A DNA stretch of 64,000 nt from Chlorophyllum brunneum (GCA_963576785.1 OY756151.1:1178001-1242000), one strand, 5' to 3'. Counted from the first letter of the stretch, positions 24,679 to 36,574 are shown. The notes: generated from the letters alone by a model not told the origin. Translations and numbers: made by a program.

Positions 24679-26092
24679 GGCAATTTCGCTGTCGTATTTA
24701 TTGTACCCATACCCCGCTGTATAAATCGTCTCTATCTATTTAGCATAATCGCTTTCCTTGTACATATCTTTGTCGTATAATGATCCAGTAATTGTGTCCA
24801 ACATTCAACATAACTGTATGACTAGAAGCGCCCTTCGTAAACAAGCACTACCGCCACCAATCTTTTGGTCAGCTCAACTCCCACACTAGGAAAGTCATAG
24901 TTTCCAATTGTGTGTATACCCCGAACCCCACGGACAGACATACAGTATGTGATCTTCCGTAAGGCCTACACTCCCAGGAAGTACACTGGGCACCATTCTT
25001 GTATGGTGGACTGAGCCCTACCCTGTGTTGTAGGAACTGCCTAGCACATGTGCATAGATATTTTGTAGAATGATTTACAATCAAACTTGACACAGTATAG
25101 CAGAGTTTCTCTTCATTGCAGAGGTCAATTATGTACCAGGAGATGTTCTCGTTACTGATCAGCCCAGGCATTAGAGAGTTAATTGAGAAGAGCTCAATTA
25201 TGGCTCCCTCAATAGCTGTAGTTTCTTTGTACAATGTCCAAATCCTTCCCATTATCCCCTGCAACCTCCCCAATCACCGGACTCGGGGCTCCCTGTTGGA
25301 CCTCTTTTGGTGCACTTTTTACACCTCCCATCCTCTTTTATTCCCTCTAGCTGGTTTTATTTTTTATTTTTGACTTTTTGACCTACATACTTCTCTCCAA
25401 TATAATTTGTTATCTGACTTAAATGTATTTCTGTGATCAAGGATACAGTCCCCGGGCAATGGGGGATTTATACGTAGTCCTGGAGCACCGATGCCACTGC
25501 CATCAGAGGAGTTTTGTCTTGGTCACGGTGTGAGATAATTGTAGACGAGCCCAACGTAATACAGATTATGGCCAGGAGAACACCACTTTTGATGTAAGAA
25601 GGAAGAAGCACAAGGTCACGGGTGAGCTTGTCGGTGCCAGAAAGTGTATAGGGCACGGAAGGGAACTCGGGTCCAAGAAGAAAGCAGAGCCGAGACTCAT
25701 TAAAGGATACGAGCCATCCTGAGTAATTGGGAGTACATCTGTGAACACGTCCTTGTTGGTCGCGACGGGGACACTACATATCACCACTTCGTCAAGAACG
25801 TAGGAAACCTTTGCAACGAAGGACCAGGTCCATTCTCTTAAGTATACACGGGTCACGCAGTTGCTTTCGTTGTCCAGTGTTACGTTGGAAGGATATAAAC
25901 ACGGTCAAGTTGTACTGTGCTACTCCATGCTCATCCCGTGGCTGAGCTTGGCAGCTAGTCCTACAAGGCATATACAGACATATGTTACTCCAATCGCAAG
26001 CTTAATGTAGGGAAATTTCAGTGGTCTCTGGACTTTCTAAGCAAGGAGATGGTCAAACCATGTGACACAAAGTTGTATAAGCTCGGGAGTAT
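24679..26092. other. Intergenic with a second CpG-poor remnant
   Basis: From about 24961 to 25450 the DNA is AT-rich with only about three CpG, much like the 5.8-8.0 kb block. It covers a 134-codon minus-strand open frame (24869-25273) without protein-like character. It is probably an old repeat insertion. A possible gene fragment lies at 25468-25900. The rest shows nothing recognisable. Confidence 0.5.
25468..25900 (-). pseudogene. Fragment of a membrane-protein gene
   Basis: On the minus strand, two open pieces read like one protein: SNVTLDNESNCVTRVYL, then EWTWSFVAKVSYVLDEVVIC upstream, and KLTRDLVLLPSYIKSGVLLA followed by IICITLGSSTII downstream. They are separated by about 60-70 nt that could be an intron. 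The second piece has a likely membrane span and ends at a stop (25468-25470). No start codon or upstream exons are visible, and a CpG-poor remnant adjoins its 3' side. It may be the end of a broken gene. I do not recognise a family. Confidence 0.3.
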
Positions 26093-27232
26093 TCACCTGT
26101 ATTCGCCCTCAGCAGCGACGCTAAGTTCTTCAATTTCACCTTGAATAGCAGATAGAGCCTCGGCGGCAGAAGAGAAGTAAATGAGCTGCGCTTTTGCGAG
26201 CTCATTAAGGTTCTTCAGAGGCTCGGGCTGCAGGGAGAGATGAGATCAAGGTCGCGCAATACCAGTCATTACGCACATTCTCGAGAACGGTCTTCATAAG
26301 AGTAATAGCAACCTCAGTTTTCTGAACCAAATCATCCTCAGCATTCTCAACTTCAAGGCGAGCTTGCTCCTGCTTGGCAGGGTTGGCATTCTTCAGCCTA
26401 TGCACAAAACCATGAGCCCAGTTTCCCCCGGCAGCAAAGAGAAGGTGCACTCACGCTTGCTTGGCAGCATCCAACTCCAACCTGCTAACCTTGACGGCTT
26501 GCCTTGCCTTCATCGCAACCGAAATGCTCGTATTTAACGTAGTCTGCCACGGGTGCAAGAAGCCGTCCTGGATGGAAGCATCCTGGTCCAACCTCGCATT
26601 TGCCACCTTATCCCACCCTTGGGCATACAATCCAAAGGCCTTGCCAAGTTTATCCTGCTCACCACCAGGGGTATTCACAATGGCGCCATGAGCAGAGGCA
26701 GAAGCGCGGGTGAGGGCATGCGGCAAGGTCTTGTGCTGGCTTGGAGGGGGAGGAGCAGGCGCGTTAGGGGCGGGTAGGTTGGTGCCCTTGAGGTTCTGGG
26801 CGGCAAAGGAAGTAATGTTATAACCAATAGAAGTCGAAAGCTCCGAGAGCGATTCTTGGATTTGAGTGGGATAGTCGTAGGTTTCGTGTTCGTAAACACG
26901 GGTTATCCTGGCCGCGCAATCAGGTTGGCGTACAACACGACAACGGCAAAAGACAGAGCACATACTTGAGCACGGCAATATGAGCATTGCGGAGCGCGTC
27001 AACGCGAGCTTCAAGGTCCTTGTATTCTGAAAATACACGATTTGTGGATGATTGAAGGGTCAGGGGACGGGTGCGTACCTTGGGGGAGCTCGGTGATGTC
27101 CTCTGGCGCAACCTGACCGAGACGTTCTCTGGTGGCCTGTACACTCTGGTTGAATCCCTTCGAGATCTTTGACCCAGCCTGGGCAAAGTTGATAGAGCCC
27201 AAGCTTGACTGTAAGCTTTTCCAACCGTCCAT
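26093..27232 (-). CDS. BAR-domain protein (Gvp36-like)
   Basis: The start is MDGWKSLQSSLGSINFAQAG at 27232, with an amphipathic N-terminal helix. It continues through four or five exons with helix-rich sequence: EYKDLEARVDALRNAHIAVLK, ITRVYEHETYDYPTQIQES, GKAFGLYAQGWDKVANARLD, FLHPWQTTLNTSISVAMKAR, VKVSRLELDAAK, then ENAEDDLVQKTEVAITLMKT and a C-terminal EELSVAAEGEYR. The NARLDQD and VSRLELDAAK blocks are typical of fungal BAR-domain proteins of the Gvp36 type, which bind curved membranes at Golgi and endosomes. A Pro-rich insert (PAPNAPAPPPPS) lies inside the domain. It lies 118 bp downstream of the end of valyl-tRNA synthetase on the same strand. Confidence 0.83.
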
Positions 27233-27349
27233 AATGTAAGTAGATGAGAGAATAGGTCAAGCTGTGATTGCGACCTTTGATCCATGCTGTGCACCTCCAC
27301 CGCCATCAATATCGTCTAGCTACTCATTATATCCAACGAAAAAATTATT

Positions 27350-30300
27350 CTACTTCAACTTTCTGAACATCTCTCTGCTCGCCTCAACTGTCGCAATCTC
27401 AGCCTCTATTGTCTTGCGCTGGAATATTATCACAGATAGCAAATGTCATCAGCTCATATTTCCCACCCTATCACAACGAGGCCGCAACGCACCTTGTCTT
27501 CATTCGCCAGCCGCACGGTCTCAGGTACGGTCTCTGCATAATCAGGCTGCGACTCCACCTTGACGATCTTCGCCAGATTCAACCTCGCAAGATCCAGCTT
27601 CTTGTCACACTTTGCAATCTCCACGTCCAGATCCACCAAACCCCTAACCAGCGTGTGCACAGTTATGGTGGAAGTGACAACGCTCGCGCCACATCCCTCG
27701 GGTATCTCACTAGATGAACGAACGACTTTGGCACTCTTACATCCTTTAGTCAATGCCACAATCGTTGGTAATTGGGGTTCGAATAGAGCGGCCTCCGAGT
27801 CACTTTGCACATAAACGAAGACTGAGATGAATGAAAAATTGAGACTGGCTAAGTAAAACAGTATAAGATGACGCACATTGGATATTGCCCTGGAGATTAT
27901 ATGATGCGGCCAACGAACGACCAGTCCTAAGCGTTGAGAACACAAGGTCGAACTGCTTATCAGCCTCCTCAAACACAAAATCGGCATCCTACATCACGCA
28001 TCATCAGCCACAAGTCAAGTATCACCCCAGTTGATACGCACTGTAACTGGGAATGAAGATAACATGATCGATGGCGTTGCATCATTAGGCATGCGAGGGA
28101 GGCGTTGCCACAATTCCTCTGTAACAAATGGCATGAACGGGTGGAGTAATCGCAAACCATAATCCAAGCAAGTATACAACGTCTGTTGTGCGGACTTTTT
28201 AGTTTCGATGGGCGCAGCTTCGTCAGTCATGGGTTTCATGGCTTCCTATAAATCGATATCAGTATTGGTCCTGTCAGTACCAGGATGAGCTACACACGAT
28301 GTAAACGTCACATAGTTCATACAGCCAAAAGTTGTATGCTGACGTTGTCGCAGCCATGAAATTTCGGTCCGTAAGGTGCTGGTTAATCTCCGTCGCTGCA
28401 ATGTTAAGCTTGTGCAGGATCCACTGCTCCACCAACGACTCCTTTCCAGTAGGCTACAGAATCAAATTGTCAACGTGCGTCGCCTGTGAACAGCAAGATT
28501 CGTACCTTGATGGTCGGCTGAGGCACAAAGGTCTCATCCAACTTCAACATCGCAAACTTGGTCGCATTAAAGATCTTGTTGCAGAACTTACGATATCCTT
28601 CCACTCTCAGAATCTCCAAATTGATATCCCTTCCTCCTCCAGAATACGCACACAGCGCAAATCTCAGCGCGTCCGTACCGCACTGAGGAATACCCTTCGG
28701 GAAATCCTTCTTCTGTCCATCTTTCGCTTTGGCAATCTCCTTCTCATCAAGGTTACCTTCATAAAGCTTCAAATGAAGAGCTTCAAGGGGTAAACCTTGA
28801 ATGACATCGGTAGGGTCGATGACGTTTCCAAGAGATTTCGACATCTTGCGGCCATGGGCATCGCGAATCATGGCGTGACAGAGGACTTCTTTGAAGGGCA
28901 TTTCGCCTGTAAGATGAATACCCAAGAGGACCATACGAGCGACCCAGAAAAAGAGAATGTCCCATCCAGTCTCGAGGATGGATGAGGGGTAGAAGGTCTT
29001 GAAATCTGCAGTCTACAAACAAGTATGAGCAGGAACAAACGTCCGGGTTCCAAGTCATTTACGTACCTGATCAGGCCAGCCCATGATAGAGAAAGGCCAA
29101 AGCCCAGAGGAGAACCAAGTATCCAGGACATCCTCGTCCTGTTCCAAAATGAACGAAGCACCGTTAGCGAAGACTTTGGCGCGCTCCGTCGCCTCTTCAA
29201 GCGTCCTCCCAACGACCCAGTTCTTGCCATCGTTAACCTACAAACCTATTAGCATGAATCATCGATACTCAGGATCCATACTCACATCCTGTTCTTTCCC
29301 TACAATTCGAACAAAGTACGCTGGGCACCTATGACCCCACCACAACTGACGCGAGATACACCAATCCTGAATACCCTCCAACCAGCGGTACCACTCGTTT
29401 TCCGACAACTTAGGCGTAATGACCAATTCGCCCGCTTTCGTGCGCTATAGACGCGTCAATCAACATCGCCCGCCCACCTCAAGAAGAAATAGCCACTCAC
29501 CCTAATAGCTTCCTCCGCTAAAGGCTTGCAATTGACCCACCACTGTGGTTTGAGCACCGGCTCAATAACATCTCCCGACTTGCTACACAAGGGAATCTGC
29601 ATTGGGTTATCTTTGGTATCAACATACAATCCAAGTTCCTTCAAAGCTTTCACAACAGCCACACGCGCATGGAATCGTTTCATTCCCTATCAAAAGCACC
29701 TCAATACTCTTTTTAAAACGAACAAAGGGGTAAACTCACTTTGAATTTCTCACCCGCATTCGCATTCAACGTCCCATCATCATTCAAAATATTGATAAAC
29801 TCCAAATTATGCCTCACACCAACTTCATAATCATTCGGATCATGAGCAGGCGTAATCTTCACCGCACCAGTTCCAAATTCCATATCCACAATAATTGCAT
29901 CCGTGACAATAGGCATTTTCCTCCCAGGCACAAACGGGTGCACGGCAAACTTGCCATGGAGGTGTTTATACCTCGGATCATCAGGATGCACAGCAATCGC
30001 CGTATCACCAAGCATAGTCTCCGGACGTGTCGTAGCAATGACAATGTTCTCATCCGAGTTTTCGATAGGATATGCAAAGGACGTGATTACTCCGAATTCG
30101 AATTTTTCTTTCGCGTCGTAGCCGGGTACGTTTAAGAACGTCCGTCCGTTGAGTTGTTTTTGTTCGACTTCGAGATTGGAGAGTGTGGTGTTGAGTTTGA
30201 CACACCAGTTGACGAGACGGTTGGCACGGTAGATGATACCGTCTTCATGTAAACGACAGAAAGTTTCAATGACGGCTTTCGAGAGTTTCTAATACGCGTT

Positions 30301-31374
30301 CAATAACATTCCGCGTGTGTGGAATGAAGGAACATACAGGATCCATAGTGAATGATGCGCGATCCCAGTCGTACGAACCACCTAGTCGGTATAACTGCTT
30401 GGTTATACGATCCTGATAACTACAAACGCGTCAAAAAGACCAACCAACACGGAAATATCAAGCACTACGCACTCATTCTTCCAAGCCATAACCTGATCCA
30501 AGAACTTTTCACGACCAAGATCGTGTCTCGTCTTTCCTTCCGTCTTGTACAACCTCTTCTCCACGACACTTTGTGTCGAGATACCAGCATGATCAAAACC
30601 AGGAGCAAACAGTGTAGTCTTCCCTAACATGCGATTCCTACGCGCAGTCTTAGTAACCAAGCATTCCAGGAGTAAATAATAAACGCACCATCGAATGAGG
30701 GCATCTTGGATAGCAGTTGTCAATGCATGACCAATATGCAAGCTTCCAGTGACATTCGGCGGAGGTGCAGGAATAACAAACAATCCTGCTGGCTTCACCA
30801 CATCATTCCCCTCCTTATCCTTGTCAAACTGAGGTTTGAAGAATCCACTCTCAAGCCACCAATCATACCAAGCCGATTCGACCGCAAGTGGGTTATACCC
30901 AGCTGGCATAGGACCAGACACATCTACAAGATCCCTCTCAATACATCTTTCACATTATACAACCTTCAACCACACAGGCGTACCTTTCTTTTCTCCCTTT
31001 GGTGTGGTATTCACAAACTCTTGTTCCTCCTCCTTTGCTTTATCCTTCTTCCCAGTAGCAGTACCGTCTTTAGTCTTCGGTTGGGCGTTGGCAGTTTTCT
31101 TCGCAACCTTTGCAGCAAGTTTAGCCTGCTTCTCTAACCTCTTCGCCTCCTTTTTAGCTACACGATCATCGTCAGATGAAAAGATTCAACCCAAACACTA
31201 AACCGAACTACCTGCGCTTTTCGAGTTTGGGTTGGGACCATCTAGCTGTTGAACAGGATTTTCTCCTTGTTGTTCTGTTGCCATGAATCTGCGATGGGAG
31301 TAACGGATAGAAACGGACCAGGGAGGAAGAGGTTTATGCAGAGAAGAAATGAAGCGCAATCGATGCCAGAGCAT
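27350..31374 (-). CDS. VAS1: Valyl-tRNA synthetase, probable mitochondrial and cytosolic forms
   Basis: Class I aminoacyl-tRNA synthetase charging tRNA-Val. The HIGH motif is in [20 protein letters not shown] and the KMSKS motif in [20 protein letters not shown]. The editing domain block [19 protein letters not shown] and the ValRS-typical catalytic text (VFRDPFLDVM-type region spread over exons, then [15 protein letters not shown]) are present. The C-terminal coiled coil ends [18 protein letters not shown]. Two in-frame ATGs exist: 31284, starting MATEQQGEN, and 31374, adding 30 residues rich in Arg, His and Ser without acidic residues ([16 protein letters not shown]...). The longer form looks like a mitochondrial presequence, as in yeast VAS1. 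About ten introns. A Lys/Ala-rich linker follows the N-terminus. Confidence 0.95.
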
Positions 31375-31487
31375 CTACACATCCAAAAATGTAATTCAAA
31401 CGCCTGACTCGACTCGCCTCACAACAAACACTCCATCTTATCTTATCTTCACAAAAATAATATTAAATTCAAAAAATAAAGTAATAT

Positions 31488-32166
31488 CTATTCCTTTGCA
31501 GGTTTTGGCGTCGTAGTAGACCCCAACTCCTCCACCAAAATCTTCTCTCCAAGCTCCTTGATCTGATCTGCAGGAGCTGCTTCCAATTCAAGTACAACAT
31601 CCCTATACCTCGTCTGTCCAACACCAACAGGCAAATGCTCCCACCTAGTCACTCTCATCCCAACACCTCCCATCGCATGCATTCTCAGATACTTAATCCA
31701 CCTCTCAACAACTTCCGCATCCGCATCCCAAGCTTTTATAGCTCGTTTATGTACTTTTCGTTCGAAATTTTCTTGAGATTTTTTATGTGCGAATGGACTA
31801 CGAAGGACTGTCCAGAGTGTACGTTGGGTGGGTAGGTAGATGACTTTTGAAGTGGGTATACCGAGAGCGGATGCGGCGTGTGTTGCAAAGTGGGTGAAGA
31901 GATCGAGAAGACCGATGTGATGTGATCGAAAATGAATGTTTGCGACGGGTATGTCGTGGGTTCTTGGATGGAAATGTGGGGGGTAGAGTCCGCTTCCCGG
32001 AACTGCTTCGGGAACTGCGTTGGATTCCGAGGTTGTCCTGGTGTTCACTAATAAGAAGACACTCCGCTTTTGAATTTGTGGAAACATACTGTGGTGTTGT
32101 GCTATTGCACTTTGCCCATCTCGGCGCAATTGTTAGCGCTCTCGAGACAGACGGAAGCCTGAACAT
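31488..32166 (-). CDS. RSM10: Mitochondrial ribosomal protein uS10m (Rsm10)
   Basis: Two exons, 32166-32090 and 32037-31488, give 208 aa. The first exon encodes an Arg/Ser-rich presequence (MFRLPSVSRALTIAPRWAK). The mature part has the S10 fold signature: VANIHFRSHHIGLLDLFTHF, HAASALGIPTSKVIYLPTQR, TLWTVLRSPFAHKKSQENFE and KVHKRAIKAWDADAEVVERW, matching small-subunit S10 of mitochondria. It sits 114 bp upstream of the longer valyl-tRNA synthetase start on the same strand. Confidence 0.9.
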
Positions 32167-32244
32167 GGATGAAAGTTGCAAAAGCAGGACTTCCCACGTG
32201 TGTGTTCGCGTTCTGTGACATCACGCGCATTCATATATATATTC

Positions 32245-32692
32245 CTACTCGAATTTCTTTTCTACATGCCGTTTGATTATGCCAAGCATCTCCTTCTTAA
32301 TTGCCATCGGAAGAGACGCTAAAATATATCATCAATCAACAGAATTTCGCAATAAGAGAATAAAATTTCTTTTACCCTGAGCATGAGGAGTGACCTGATC
32401 GAGAACAGCTTGAAAGTCCATGCGTCTTGCGCACTCTGTGAAAACTACAAGTCAAATATAATTCCGAATTCCGCGAACCTGACCGTCTATACCTTTACTT
32501 TCACTCTTCACTTCATCCAGCCATCCAACATCATTCAGCCGTGCACGCATCACAGCCTGAATTCTGTCATTCCATTCATTAGTATCATTCGGAGCAAACT
32601 AAAATTGAATCCTACTGGTCCCATTCGCCACTCTCAATGAGAGACCGCCGTAGCTGAGCATAGAATGATACCTCTGCCTCTGCTACTGGCAT
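32245..32692 (-). CDS. SUS1: SAGA/TREX-2 subunit Sus1 (ENY2)
   Basis: Small helical protein shared by the SAGA deubiquitinase module and the TREX-2 mRNA export complex at nuclear pores. Four exons, 32692-32616, 32563-32493, 32444-32376 and 32318-32245, total 291 nt and 96 aa, in frame throughout. The pattern LRRSLIESGEWDQI, MRARLNDVGWLDEVKSES, CARRMDFQAVLDQVTPHAQ, then LPMAIKKEMLGIIKRHV aligns with Sus1/ENY2. The first intron has an in-frame TAG at its start and a good branch site (tactaat), so retention would truncate the protein. It was missed by simple ORF reading because every exon is under 80 nt. It is divergent from MAGO. Confidence 0.88.
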
Positions 32693-32854
32693 TGTTTGCT
32701 CTCTTCCACAAGAGATAACAAACGGACTTGAAGCAGGTCAACTTTCAACCCCACCCTTGGCCCGTGCTTAATGCACAAAGTCACGTGGACTGCTCACCAT
32801 CAACTTGCCAAAGCATCCATTCACAAGTTTGATTCTCTGTTCACACTCTCCACA
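32693..32854. promoter_or_regulatory. Bidirectional promoter SUS1 / MAGO
   Basis: 162 bp between divergent ATGs of two mRNA-metabolism genes. No obvious TATA box; a pyrimidine-rich tract lies just before the MAGO ATG. Confidence 0.5.
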
Positions 32855-33642
32855 ATGACTTCAAGTGACGCTGATCCCTTCTATCTGAGGTATGTAACCC
32901 AACCGCGTAATTACGCCTTATCCTCTCTTCTTCTTCTAACGCGTTTTTTTCTGCTACAGATACTAGTACGATCAAAATTCTTTTTTATTTTTTGATATTC
33001 ATCTGGTGTTTGTGCAGTACTGGCCATTCTGGAAAACACGGCCACGAGTTTCTTGAATTCGAGTATTCTCATGGTCGTCTTCGTTATGCGAACAACTCCA
33101 ACTATCGCAATGACAGTCTCATTCGTAAAGAAAGTACGGGCGCGTGTCATACGCAATCGTACATGCATAACCATTTTTTGTACTAGTGTGGATTGGTCCC
33201 CTGGTTGTGAAGGAGCTCAAACGTATCATCGAATCTAGCGAAATCACCAAGTCAGTTTCCATTCGCCTTTCAATGCACTACATCAACTAACTCGTCACAG
33301 GGAAGACGATACTAATTGGCCAAAGAAGAATATCGTCGGAAAGCAAGAACTCGAAATTCGTGTTGGCAACGATCATATTTGCTTTGAGGTACGCCTCGAC
33401 CGTTCTACGCCCAGAACTACTAATGTTGAAACCATGTTTGCTTTAGACCGCCAAGATTGGGTCTTTAGTTGACATTCAGGATAGCGAAGATCCTGAAGGA
33501 CTTCGGGTGTTCTACTACCTTGTGCAGGATCTCAAGGTTCGCATTATTTCCCTTCCCCCATGGCTTTACACTGTATTTACCTTGTTTACAGTGCTTGATC
33601 TTCTCACTCATTTCCCTCCACTTCAAGATCAAGCCTATATAA
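32855..33642 (+). CDS. MAGO: Exon-junction complex protein Mago nashi
   Basis: Partner of Y14 in the exon-junction complex. Seven exons sum to exactly 450 nt (149 aa): 32855-32889, 32960-32965, 33018-33133, 33187-33250, 33301-33388, 33447-33536 and 33592-33642. Conserved blocks: [97 protein letters not shown] and [10 protein letters not shown]. Exon 2 is only six bases (atacta) and is needed to give the invariant RYY; it has ctacag before and gtacga after. Skipping it stays in frame but replaces RYY by one Ser. Confidence 0.95.
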
Positions 33643-34394
33643 GAAGGAAGGGCTTCTTGACTATGGAGGTAAGTGATTGCCTCTGGCTGTTGTCTGGTAT
33701 GTAGTTGCTGTAAGGCTCTATCAGTGTTCTAACTGATCGCTAAAGATTATTACCGCCCGCTCAAAACTGCGGTGTTTCGTCAAGAAAGCGTGCACGTTTT
33801 TAGTCTGGTGAATAAAGGCCGTGTTCTCGGTCACCCTTGTACTTGCTGACAATGTTCTAGACTGAAAATGTCTTGTACCTGTTGTCACTATAATATCGTA
33901 ATCAGAGTTTGAAATTGCTAGAAGAATAGCACAGAACGCCTGGTTGGGTGATGGATCGGTCCGGGATAAGGCTACCACCCTCGGATCTTACGGACACGCC
34001 CTTCTGTTCTGATCGGACTGAACTGGCCATTGTTGGCAGCTGAGAATGAAATGGGCGTAAGACGGCTACAACGAAACTAGTATACATTATAGTGGTGGAA
34101 TGAAACAGAACCAGCGAAAATTTCTCGATGAAGGTCGGGGTGGGCGCTAAATGGATATATGCAGGGCTAGGCTTACGAGGGAATTCGACTGCGGGCGTGG
34201 CGCCTGTGACAGTGGACAGGTGGACGTCTCTCTCCCCCGTAGTGGCAGATGGATGCACGAGGCAGGGTGTGACGGGTGGCGTGTGTGCCGAGAAGCCGTG
34301 CTTAGTCATGAACGCGGTTGAAGTTGGAGTGCCGAGAAAGGCAGGAGGGATAATAATTGAGAGGAAAAGGGCGGCTGGCTTGTTGCTCTCCCCC
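33643..34394. other. Intergenic, 3' UTR and promoter
   Basis: Gap between MAGO and the casein kinase gene. A 166-codon minus-strand open frame crosses it, but it has no conserved character and overlaps the kinase start. Nothing else seen. Confidence 0.45.
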
Positions 34395-35551
34395 ATGGCC
34401 ACCGTCGACTACACCACCTTTGCTGGCAAGTACAGGCTCGAGGAGGAAATCGCAAATGGCGGCTGTGGTATGTCCTCTCGCCAGTCCCCCAGACTCCCCT
34501 CACCCCGCCCCCAGGCACCGTCTTTCTCGGCGTCCACACCGTCGCAGGCAAGGAGGTCGCCATCAAGATTGAGCCCGCCGTCGCACGCAACAGCCCCCTC
34601 AAGCAGGAGTCCAAGATATACAAGACGCTGATGGGCGGAACAGGCGTTCCCTGGATCATGTGGTCCGGCAAGCAGGGCGACTACAACGTGATGATCATCG
34701 ACCTCATGGGTCCCTCTCTCGAAGACCTCTTCAAAATGTGCAACCGCCATTTCTCTCTCAAATCAGTCCTTCTCCTTGCAGATCAACTCGTACGCTTTCA
34801 TCCCTTACCTCCCCACACCCTTGATCGACACCCTCTATAGATATCCCGCATCGAGTTCATCCATTCGAAAAACTTTGTTCACCGCGACATCAAACCCGCA
34901 AATTTCGTTATGGGCACCGGCAAATCCTCTCATCTCGTCAACGTCATCGATTTTGGCCTGGCTAAAAAATTCCGAGATTCCCGCACGTCAAACCATATCC
35001 CATTCAAACAGGACGAGATGCACGGCGTTGGTACCAGCCTTTTCGCCGCTATAAGCACCCATATCGGAATCGAATCCTCCCGACGAGACGACCTAGAGTC
35101 GTTAGCCTACATGCTCATCTATTTCCTTCGAGGTACCCTTCCATGGCGTAAACTCCGGGCCCCGGCCACCCCACCTGAAGTCTCCGATGCAACACAACCT
35201 AATCCTAATTATAACCCCATCTCTGCCACATGGGATCTCATACGAGATTCAAAGATCGCCAACGAGGCCCTCCTGACTGTCGGTCTCCCTCCCGAGTTCG
35301 ACGTCCTGTACAAGTACGCTCGTGGACTCGAATTCGACGATTTACCCGATTACGAAGGTCTGAGGAGGTTATTTAGGGGATTGGCCGAACGCGTTGGCAT
35401 TGAGTATGACGATATCTATGACTGGACCGTCACTCCAGAAACGTCATCATCCAAGCTTAAAAACTCTCACACCCGCCATCCTGTGAGGAGTGTTAGTGAG
35501 GGGAATGGGCGAAGACGCCATTGTGAAGCATGTAATGCCAAAGCGCGGTAG
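34395..35551 (+). CDS. Casein kinase 1 family Ser/Thr kinase
   Basis: The domain begins YTTFAGKYRLEEEIANGGCG and continues over an intron into TVFLGVHTVAGKEVAIKIEP (ATP-binding Lys). Motifs: LLGPSLED-type text as DLMGPSLEDLFKMCNRHFS, IHSKNFVHRDIKPANFVMG (catalytic Asp), VIDFGLAKKFRDSRT (DFG), GTSLFAAISTHIGIESSRRD (the CK1 variant of the APE region) and LESLAYMLIYFLRGTLPW. SIN-type CK1 kinases act in many pathways from trafficking to the clock. The tail is short and ends RRRHCEACNAKAR without a palmitoylation-type CC end. Two introns interrupt the domain. The substitution to FAAISTHIG, where most CK1 proteins have YASINTHLG, is a minor variation. Confidence 0.92.
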
Positions 35552-36574
35552 CGTGGGGGGTGTTGTTTTGGGTTGGCGCATGACCCTTTGGGTCGTATGT
35601 TCTAGGGAGGAAAAGAGAAGAGTCGGATCAAACGGTGACTCGCCACACACCCCCCAGGCACAACAGACACACACCCCATTCCCCCACTTGGGTCCCTTTT
35701 CTTTTCTCTCGGACGTTGTTATCCGGCCTGCCCTTCCTGGCGTAATGTTCTCGCTTCGTCTTGGTTGGTTCTTTCCCTAGGGAGAATCGTTTTTTCCCTG
35801 CCGGTTCTACGACCTCATGTCCTCCTCCTTCTTGGAGTACTTCGCGTCTGCCCCGCGTGATGTGCTTTGCCCCCAATTTCGCGATCCCTTACGGCCAGCC
35901 CCCTTTTCTCCACTACTTCCCTCCAAGTTTTACGAGTGGTTCCTTTTTGGTTGTGGTTTCCCTCTTCTCCCAAATATCATTTTCATTTCATTTCTGTGAG
36001 TTTTCACTCCTGCCCTCAAGAATCTTGTAGCTCATTGAATTGTTTATTGTACAGCAGCCGTCATTTCTCGCCATGTTTTCAAAGAATTGCATGCCTCATG
36101 TATTTTCGCATACCACCACCCTCATGTTTCATCTTTGCATGATTCATACCCCTCCACACACACAAGCAGAGACCCTTCTTGCATAATCCAATTGCATCTC
36201 AACCCGCACTTGTTTTTTCTCTCTTTGCCGTGCCCCTTGTAACATGTTAATATATAGTGTTAATTTGTGTTTTGTTTTGTAAATCCGCGTTGCACAGTGC
36301 TCTCTCTCGGTTGTTTTATGTCCATATAATAATCGAATATCTTTTTTGGAACTGTGGAAATTGTTTGAAGTGGTGACATCGAATGACTAAAATAAATCAA
36401 CTCTCGCTTTCTCTTTCGTTCCATCACCACATCGCCCTTAAGGGTCCTCCGACACTCTCAGTATCACGTCCCACAAGTGGAAGGAAAAGTTCAAAGGCAG
36501 AAGAAAACTCCACAGCTCGGCTTCATTACACACACACACGGGGTTTCCTTTCGAGACTTTTTTTGTCTGTCACT
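35552..36574. other. Long intergenic/UTR region
   Basis: About 1 kb of T- and C-rich sequence between two + strand genes, with AT-rich stretches near 36240-36300 that may hold poly(A) signals. No coding or repeat structure recognised. Confidence 0.45.

Noticed and set aside
24869..25273. 134-codon minus-strand open frame
   Set aside because: It lies in CpG-poor decayed DNA; openness follows from base composition.
33902..34402. 166-codon minus-strand open frame upstream of casein kinase 1
   Set aside because: It overlaps the kinase start and promoter in antisense and shows no family pattern.
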